A stretch of 64,000 nt of DNA from Hermatobates lingyangjiaoensis (Eukaryota; Arthropoda; Insecta; Hemiptera; Hermatobatidae): contig JAPFBL010000068.1 of NCBI GenBank assembly GCA_026182355.1, positions 7,787,001 to 7,851,000 on the forward strand. The letters are read 5' to 3'. The notes beneath the pieces are model-generated. The model was not told the DNA's origin and did not search any database. It was given only the letters and a program-made list of their open reading frames with translations. Shown here in pieces: positions 48,043 to 58,229 of this stretch (positions are counted from its first letter, which is position 1; each line of letters begins with the position of its first letter). A program made the position numbers and the translations under genes.

Positions 48043-51000
48043 ATATATTATTATTCTTTTACTGATGTTTAATAAATAATTTATCATTTTCGTCATTTAT
48101 TTTTTACTATATAATTCAATATGTTATTTAATTAAAAAACTTTTTTCAGTTGGATGTAAAATTTATTTTGCTTTTAAACATCCAATAAATTTTACTTGGC
48201 TTAAAACTTATTCAGTTCCCTTTTTATTGATGTTTATGAATTAATTGAAATCTCAATCAGATATTATTTTTACCTTTCCTTTTTACATGTCTTTTTTATT
48301 CATGAATTGTTTAAATATCTGGCTTTATTACAGGAAATCGAAAGTAGGAACCAGGAAGATCATTTTAGCTACAAATATAGCAGAAACATCTATAACAATA
48401 GACGACTGTGTATTCGTAATTGATACAGGAAAAAAGAAGGAAAAAATGTAAGTTCCATTATTTATTAATAGTTTTGAGCGTATTTGTCTTAATAGTGAAT
48501 GTACAGACATACACAGCATATTGTGGGTTTATACATGCACATGCATAGAAAAGGATTTTAAAATATATAGATGAAATGGAAATCAATTTTTAGGGCTCTT
48601 GTTGGTCAAAGGTAATAGTTTTTCTATCGATATTTTGAAGTAATTGATACATTGAAATTATGCTCAGTATTCATCTGAGTACATTCACTTGTACGTAGTT
48701 TGACTGGATATTAGCTAAAAAAAGTAAAATATTTAAATGGAAACATTTATTGTTTAGAGTCTATATATACATACAATTAGATACTATATTGCTTGCGTAC
48801 TCTACTCGCCTGTGGACTGGTAAATCCGGGGTTAGATACCCACTTTGGTCCTCGTTTTATTCACGCGGGAGATGAAAGAAAATCTGATAACGCCGTCCTT
48901 CGGAGAGGACGTTAAGCTGTCGGTCCCGTGCCTGTACGATATCAGGTATAAAGAGGAAAAATTTTACAGCCAATTTAATGTTTGTCTTTTTATTTAATCA
49001 GACAAAAAACTATAACCCTGAACGGTGGATACCTGTTCACTCCGCACTCAAACTTGAGACTGCGAGTGACCTGCACTAGTGTCTCTGCTACTTCCTTTTT
49101 ATCTATTTTTGATTGTCCTCTGCTGTATTAAAAAAAAGCCACCGTTCGTTAAGGTGTATCTCTACTCTAAATACACTTGAGTTCGACAAAATTTAGGCCT
49201 CCCAATGTAGAATGTTATTATTTGGTATCACAAAGAGCCGATCTACGGCTATATATGTTCTCTCGTTGGGCTACTACTGCAGTCTAAACTAACCTATATT
49301 CTTGGTTGGGAGCAGATGCATGATTGATAGGTTTATAATCAAGAGGGTAAAGCAGTAGTTAAATTATGGGTGGTAACGGGAATGAGTGAGAGATGGGTAA
49401 TTAAATTACCATTGATTACCATGATTTTCATCATGGCCTTTTTAAGAGCCAAGAAATGCTTCACACGAGTTATATTGTCTAGTTGAAAAAGTCTATAGAT
49501 CTTTCTATAATCCCAAAGGAGCATTTTTGTGATAAAGCTGAAGTTATGGTACTCATTTAATGTGTGTGTGTTTGTGTATATGTTTGTTATAAACATTTCA
49601 AGTTATATAGTCGCGAATTTCTATTTATGCTGTTTCTCTTAATGTCTTAATGTAACAAAATTGTTTTTTTCAATATTACATGTGGTAAAATATATTATTT
49701 CAGGTTTGACAACAATAAAAACATGGAAAGTTTGGAATGTGTATGGGTGGCGAGAGCGAATGCAATACAGCGGAAAGGTCGTGCAGGCAGAGTGATGCCT
49801 GGAGTCGCCATCCATTTGTTTTCAAGACATCGTTTTGGATATCTGTTCAGGGAACAACCAGTGCCTGAAATACATCGGGCGCCTCTTGAGCAAATAATAC
49901 TTAAAATTAAACTCTTGTCTTCATTGGCTAACAAAGATATTTATGAAGTTTTAGGTATGGTTTTTGAAATCATTAAACTTTTCAATCTATGATTAAATTA
50001 GGAATTTGTTCACATTTTATGAGGCATCTAAAAACGAATTACTTTTTTGAGTTTGTTTGAAGAAAAAAGAAATATTTGAGAAAACCTAAAGAGTGGAATA
50101 GATGACGTTTTCCGATGTGCAACTGTTCGGTGCTACTGGAGAATGAGTACTGAATATATGTGATTTGCATACATTATTTATAATAGCTCAGATCAATATT
50201 TTACCGTGAAAATGATCAGTATTAACATGCGCAATTGTTTCTTCATTATAAAAACAAAACACTAATATTCTTTTGAAAAATAGTAATAATATACAAACAT
50301 CAAAAAACATCAGAAAATAAATTCTTAATTTTATAAATGCAATGAATCTGATGTACATGTCTGAGATTCTCAGTAACTTAAACTTGTTTTTTTTTAGTTG
50401 GTTTTGTTGTAATGGTCATTTAATTGTGATAATTCTAGAGAATGCGATTTGATTCCTGGAGAAATCAGTGTATGGTAGGAAACTTAATCGTTATCATTAC
50501 TAGAGCTAAAATAATTTTAGTATCCTAATTAAAATATCGTTCAATTATTATTTTAGAAATGGGTATATTTTTTTGTAGTTTGTTCAATTTTGGTATCATA
50601 CAAAATATCAATCAATTTGGATTAGTCATTCAAATACCATTTTCGGAAGTCAATCCGCTAGCTCATAATTTATATGTGTACATGGTGTCTATTATATGGA
50701 ATCGTTTGACATTTCCAGAAGTTATTAATATTAGAGTCATAAATATATTTTTTATGTTCAAGGTGCCACTATAGAACCTCCTCAATCGGAGAATATCACG
50801 GCTGCTATAGTGAGACTTCGGAATGTTGGAGCTCTAAATCCAGACAATTCACTTACTGCACTTGGACAGCATCTGGCGTCTCTTCCAGTTGATGTTAGGA
50901 TTGGTAAGTTCTTCTATTCAAATACGTGGTATTACCACTAAATTAACAGAATTTCTATTTTAGTATCTGCATATATGGGCTGTTGTTTTATTTTGAGTTT

Positions 51001-54000
51001 AATTTTCACAGGAATCTGAAAATAGAATTTTTAATAAAACACAAGAAATATATAAAACCCACTGTTTTTCATGCTTGATTTTACTTCTTTTTTTTAATAA
51101 TCCCATTAGTTGTTTCAAATCAGTTGCTATTTTATACTTGTGACTTACGTCATCACACTGTTGGTTAAATTCCTCACTTCCTAAAACCTGGTTTTAGAAA
51201 ATCTATTCAAGATATTTATAGGGTGTATCCTCCTTTCAGAGGAGGGTATTGCTCGCTCCGGAACTTAGAAAAGACCTGCTAAGATTAAGCAGGAAGCACA
51301 TCGTATTGAAAAAAAATCTTATCACCTTGTTACTCTCCAAGGATTTCTAAGTAGTTTGGTAGATGGTGTTAAACAAAATACAAGTAAATATCAACATTGA
51401 AAATGTTGGAGAATAGTCCAGACAAATCCTTACATCTGAATATCTTCTGTGTGATGTTACCTGTAAATGTTCTTTATTTTGTTTATAGTGTTACATATTG
51501 GGGACATTTAAAACGACATAATTTGTAAAAAATATGTTTCTATCAAGAATATTTTCCTGATTCTGCTCAACAATAACGTTTGATATGTTAATCTGTAATA
51601 GTTAACATTTGGTTATATGATTAACTTCAGTTACATTCTCTGAAATAATCTGATTTAAAATAGCAACTCGATTACTCATTCTTTTTATTATATGATTTCT
51701 TTTTATTATATGATTTCTTTTTCTCTTTCAAGATGTATAAAGCACGATTGGTCTACAATTTATTTCATTATTGATGCATGTTCCGGTTGACCAATGTGTT
51801 TATGGTGCGTTCTTTTGGCAGGTAAGTTCATTCTCATGGGCACAATCTTATGTTGCTTGGACTCCACTTTGACAATTGCAGCCAGCTTATCCTATAAATC
51901 ACCTTTTATTTCCCCATTCAATAAAAAAGAGGAAGCTGATAAAAGGAAAAAGGAATTCGTCACTTCCCACTCTGACCACTTAACTGTACTCAAGGCTTAC
52001 AATGTGAGTTTTTACAACATTCTTATAATATCTTACAGACAATGTTTTTCATTAATGAAGGTCAAAAGTTTTAATGACAAAAGGAATTAAGATAATGAGA
52101 TTTTCTGCTATGGTTTATGTGTTATATTTAGATCACGTAATTCAATAAATTAACTTCATAGGAACCTAAAAAGAGTTTATCTTTCAGTTATTTTGGCAGT
52201 TAAAGCAGTGATTTGCTTTTCTCTTCTCTATTTCTGTATTAATATTGCAAATTTATCAAATTTTAATGAAAAAGTCGTAATTCTTGGTACTTAGCAGATA
52301 ATTGGTACACGAACATATATAAATAACCTACTTACCTACTAACCTACTTAAATAATATCGTGGTGCAAAGTAGAATGAGTATAATAGTAAATAGTAGAAC
52401 GAAAGATATGACTTGCGTACAAGTTATACGACATACAAGTTTTTTCTTTGTACAACAATGTAATCCACTTTTATACAACCTGAGTCCACCCTCAGTTGCC
52501 TATATTCTGATATGTATTCCCTATAATAAGAGTTAAATAAAATAAGTAATCAAGACTAAAAGATAAGTCTTAATCTTTAGTCCTTATACTATGTAGTTTC
52601 TTATGTTTACATTTTTGGACTGATACAACTAAAATTAAGTAACATTTATTTCCCAGTTTGGAATAAAAAGACTGAAGATATTTTCGGTGCTATTAAAACA
52701 TTATATTTCATTTTTGGGTTACCCAATTTTCTGTTATGGAAGCCGATACATCATTTCTAGTAAAGAGGGTGCACTGTCGTATGAGAAGTACGTAACACAT
52801 AGCGTTGAGGGATGAAGTACAGGTAAAGCTATATACAGCTTTACCTCAGATATTTTAGATCTATTTCAAATGAGGTATGCAACCAATGACACAAGTAGTC
52901 AATAGCTATATTCTTTAGGTCAATATTTATACAGAATATTCCACGATAATAATAGTAATAATACTTATAATAGATAAGTCTATAATACTATATTGCTTAT
53001 GGGATTGTCGATATATGTTTACCAATAACGTAGTATCTAATTTTTCAATTCATGGCAATACCCTGGAAAGTCCATTCGATTTGTTAATATTTACGAGCTA
53101 TGTTTGTTTTAGAGTTGGAAAAAAGCTTGCGAAAATGGTCGAAATGCTGGTATGAGGTATGCCAACAACCACTTTCTTTCATCTAGAACCCTTACCTCCT
53201 TAACTGAAATCAAGTTCCACTTACTCGAACTTCTCATGGACATTGGATTTGTCCATTCTAAAATAGCTTTACCCAAGAATAAATCAGGATATGATAAAAT
53301 TTTAGATATTTCTGGTTCTGAAGCAAGTATCTTTTAAAAGAAATTGTTTGGCGTTTAAATTTAAATACGGAAAATATAATTTTTCTTTTAATTGTTATTT
53401 TTTGTTTTAGTTAAATGTGAATGGTGAAAATAAGAATTTATTGGCAGCTGTAATGTGTGCTGCTCTTTATCCAAATATTGTCAAAGTACTGACTCCTGAG
53501 AAGCAGTATACTCAGAGTATTGCAGGAGCTATCCCTGTTGAATCCAATCCACAGGATATTAAGTTCAAGACAAAAGAAGATGGCTATGTAAGAAATTATT
53601 GCTTGCACATATACATAAATACGTACCAACGTCTAAATATTTCACGTGCTTACTGTGAAATCTTGTAATATATACGTTTATAAAATGATTTGACAATGAA
53701 AAACGGAAGAATGCAACCATGTTCTATTACCTACTCTTATAAACCACAAAAAAAAAGTCTAAAATGGAACTAAGCGTTTCGAGGAACTAATGGAACTAAG
53801 TGGCACTCCATTAATATGACGAGGACCGTTATATTTTTGTATTCTTGCTTTTTCCATTTGTTGTTTTTTATTCCATGCGTTTATTGTTAAATAAGATATG
53901 TATATGTTACAAATGGTTAAATATAGTTCAACATTCGTGTCACCATTAGAAGTCTCTTGGTCATTGTTAGGAGATGAAATATTTATGTTGAACAGAATTC

Positions 54001-55987
54001 AATCAAGTGAATCTGCTGCAGATTGGTATAAGGTTCCACTACCCGAAATGAACTTGAAGGAAAAGATAAAAAATGATTTTATATGGTAAGAAATAAAGAT
54101 TAAATATAGATAAGTCAATATTAAATGTAAAATAAGATGAGGACCAGGTGAAGTTTCAAATTTGGGTCTCTTTGGATTTTTTAAAGTAACTTGAATTGGA
54201 ACTTGCTTGGAACCTCTTTCTTTGTCATTAATGTAAATGTCAAAATTACTGAATGTACAGGGGTGTTATTTTTTAGTAAGCAAAACTAGTTTAGAAATAA
54301 GAGTGGTACATTTATTACTGAGTCAATATTCGTTTACGTCTTAATAATTCTTCTGTCTTTTCAGTTAAATTTGAGTTATGATATTTGTCCATATCTTGAA
54401 TATAGGAAGCCGACTTACCCACGAACAATCTTTAGGTATAGGAAACCTTATGAAAACCTTAAGGTTTAGGCTACCATTCGAAACGATCTTCTGATAGCCT
54501 ATATAAATGTGTCACTAGGGATGTGGCTTAGCTGTTCATTTTATAGCACTTCACCGTTAATCTGTGTGACTTCTCTGGAAGAGTCCTTTATTGGTGTCAG
54601 GTACACGGTATGGATGAAGGAGACTGTCCCTTCGGAACAGTGGGTGTACATTATCCAAGGAAGGAGAAAAGTTAAGGTCCTTAGCTGTCATATTTTGTAC
54701 ATTAGACTCATTAGTAAGGAGAATTTATCTAGCTCAGAGATATCACTAAAAATATTTTCATTCGTTCCATCTGTTCTTTTCTACTTGTTTTCATGGTCTT
54801 TACTTTCTTAAAAACATTTCACCTTTAGCCACTATTATCTTCAGATGAGTAATATCCTTTTTATTCGGTAGAACACACCGGAGGACTGTTCCTTATTAAA
54901 ATACTTTTGTTACTTTTTTTAAATGAGGTTCATCTTCTTTCATTTAGGACATGTTTATGTTTGAAATCCTGTACCTGATATTTCTTAGTATTTTAAACTT
55001 CTGAGTGGTACTTTTAAACAATACTGCTTTGATTGATGTAGTTGTCAGTAGAGGAAGAATTCAAGTTATTTTGTTTATAAACTAAAAATGCATAGTTGAA
55101 CTATGGTATAAATAAACTGAATCTGAAAATCAAAAGAGAAATTTAATCATTTTAGAAAAAAATATTTTCAATAAAAATCTCCATAACAAAAATGTGTTCC
55201 TGGAAACTTCTATTATTAATATTTTCCCGCCAAAATGAGTAAATACCACTAAATAGCTGATTGCACAAGTTTTGAATGAAAATAAATCATCTAGGAGTAT
55301 GAATACATCTAACTAGAAACTTAAAATAAACACAAACTAGTGGTATGAAACACCTAGTTTCGTTGTTTGATCACTACTTTGATTTACTGTGTTTTCTCTT
55401 TTGACTTTGTATTTTGATTATATTTTTATAGTCATTATTTTATTTCGTAAGATTCCTCAATTATTTTTTTATTAATTCATTTTTTTTTTAAAGGTGCACA
55501 TACATCCTTCATCGGTTAATTACAACATTGGAAGTTTTCCTTATCCCTACTTAGTTTTCCAGGAAAAGGTTAGTTATTCAACTGTTTGTTATTTTGATTA
55601 AAAATAGTGAATTACCAATAAAAAATACTTACAAAAATGTATGTTTTCATTGTTTTGTCTTAGCAATTGTATTTATTTTATTTTATGAATAGTTTTTAAT
55701 AAGTAGTTAGAAAAAAATCATTATAAATAATAGTAATTTGGGGACACGTCAATTCTTGACAAAATTTGGAAACACTCCAGTATTTTATTTTACTTGACCT
55801 ATTTGCAGAACTTTCCTCAATGTTTTATCCATAATTTTTACCCATGAAATTTTTGTGTCCGATTTCCCACGCCACAAGGTGTATACTTCGATGGTCTCGT
55901 CATCAGGAAGATAGTTGTGAGTTTTAGTTTCATTACTGTGTGTTCTTTTTGTCAATTTAGTCTATTTAGTTCGTGGAATCGTTTCAT

Positions 55988-56035
<48 letters not shown>

Positions 56036-58175
56036 AAAATAAAAAACGAAGGAAACACACAGAAAGACACAGACATAACTCACATCGATATTTCGACAAT
56101 CGTCGTCATCAGGAGGTGCGAAGAGCGAAGAGTCCCGCAGGAAGACAGGGCGGTACTGAACTCGGAAACCGCAGCCAGTACCCCACCACTTACCACCAAG
56201 CGGGGGAAGGGAGGGAAGGAAATGAAGAGCCAAATTAAGACGTAAAAGGAACGAGTAAAAATTATAACTATAAAAAATTATAAAAAAGTAGATAAATCAA
56301 ATTAAAATTAATAAAAATAATAAATAAAAAGTAAAATAAAAAATAATAAATAAATAAATAAAAAATAATAAATAAATAAATAAAAAATAATAAATAAATC
56401 ATAAATAAATTATCGGTTGAGGTTGAGTCCGGGGGAAGAGCGAGCATCAAGTAAGCATATGTATGCCTCCTCTGAAGCTCTTAGGGTAACTTTATTGTTG
56501 GATTCGGGGATCTGTTTCAGGATCTGAACCCTGAAACAGTCATTGAAACTGAGTCCATGCGAGTTCGCATGGATGGCTACAGGATAGTTACTGCGTTGAC
56601 CGACTGAAGCCCTATGACCATTCATACGAAGGCTCAACTTATTAGAAGTTAAGCCAACGTAAAAGGAGTCACACTGAGTGCAATCCAGTCGGTAAACACA
56701 GTTGCTCGAGGTACAGGAGGAATTGACCTGAACCGGGTAGGAACTATGGTGGAGAGGGGAATCGAAGGAAGGATTAGGATTTACAATCAGGCAAGTTTGA
56801 CAGCCACGGCGTCCACATTGTTTCATTCCAGGAACAGGATTGGAAGGCTGAGGGGAAATATGAGAGAAAATGCTTTTTAGATTGGCAGGTTTACGGTAGG
56901 AAATAGAAGGGGGGTGATTAAAGATGGAAGAAGTAGAAGTAGAAGTAGACAGAATCGGAAAAGACTCCTTAATAACAGCACGAAGCTTATAAGCGCCAGG
57001 GAAGTAGGTTGTCAGGAAGAAGGAAGTGTTACTTCTATCCCTCTTGGGTCTGGGTTGGTGGGAGATGTCAGCCGGTAAAACACGACTATCAATGAAGGAG
57101 CGAGGATAGCCTCGTTCAGAAAATTTGTCTTTTAAGAGGTTAAGGTGATGTCTGCGGTCTTGGAGATTATTGCAGATATTGTGAATACGGAGGGACAAGG
57201 ATCGAGGTATAGACTTTTTAACATGGGATGGATGGCAACTATTGTAATGGAGGTACTGTTGGGAGTTGGTGGGTTTTATATGTACGGAAGTCAAGAAGTG
57301 TCCTTTGTCTAAAGTAACGTCAACGTCAAGAAAGGTGATAAGTCTGTCGGAGATGTCGTAAGTGAAAGTGATGGAGGGGCAGAAATTTTGAAAGGAGTGT
57401 AGGAAAAGTTCTAAGTTATGTTTGCCATGGGGCCAAATGAAGAAAATATCATCAATAAAACGGAGATAAAGGAGTGGAAGAAGTTGACAGGTGGCCAGGA
57501 AATCCTGCTCTAATTTGGCCATGAAAAGATTAGCGTAAGAAGGGGCCATAATCGTACCCATAGCTGTGCCTCTGGTTTGAAGGTAATAACGACCCTCAAA
57601 CTGAAAGACATTATGCTGTAGCACGAAATCAGCCAAAGAGACTAGAAAGGATGTGGAAGGATTAAGGGGTGCTGTTCTGCCATCAAGAAAGTATCGCAGA
57701 GCGTCCAGACCTTCAGAATGAATGATTGAAGTATAGAGAGAAGTGACGTCCATGGCAACCATGAGAAGAGGATGATCAAGGGTTTTTACTCGTTCCTTTT
57801 ACGTCTTAATTTGGCTCTTCATTTCCTTCCCTCCCTTCCCCCGCTTGGTGGTAAGTGGTGGGGTACTGGCTGCGGTTTCCGAGTTCAGTACCGCCCTGTC
57901 TTCCTGCGGGACTCTTCGCTCTTCGCACCTCCTGATGACGACGATTGTCGAAATATCGATGTGAGTTATGTCTGTGTCTTTCTGTGTGTTTCCTTCGTTT
58001 TTTATTTTATTGTAAAAAAGTCCGCTGGACCGTTTCTTTTAATTATATATATATATATATATTATCGCTTTATATAATCGCTTTGGAGCGATTCACATCT
58101 TTTCCTGAAGACGATGACATCGAAATATAGTAGTGAGTTCAGTGATTTCTTTTCTATGTGTTCTTTTAAAAATTC

Positions 58176-58229
<54 letters not shown>

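Noticed and set aside
54509..54811. 100-codon open stretch in DHX57 intron 19
   Set aside because: No motif or family similarity; likely chance or a decayed repeat.
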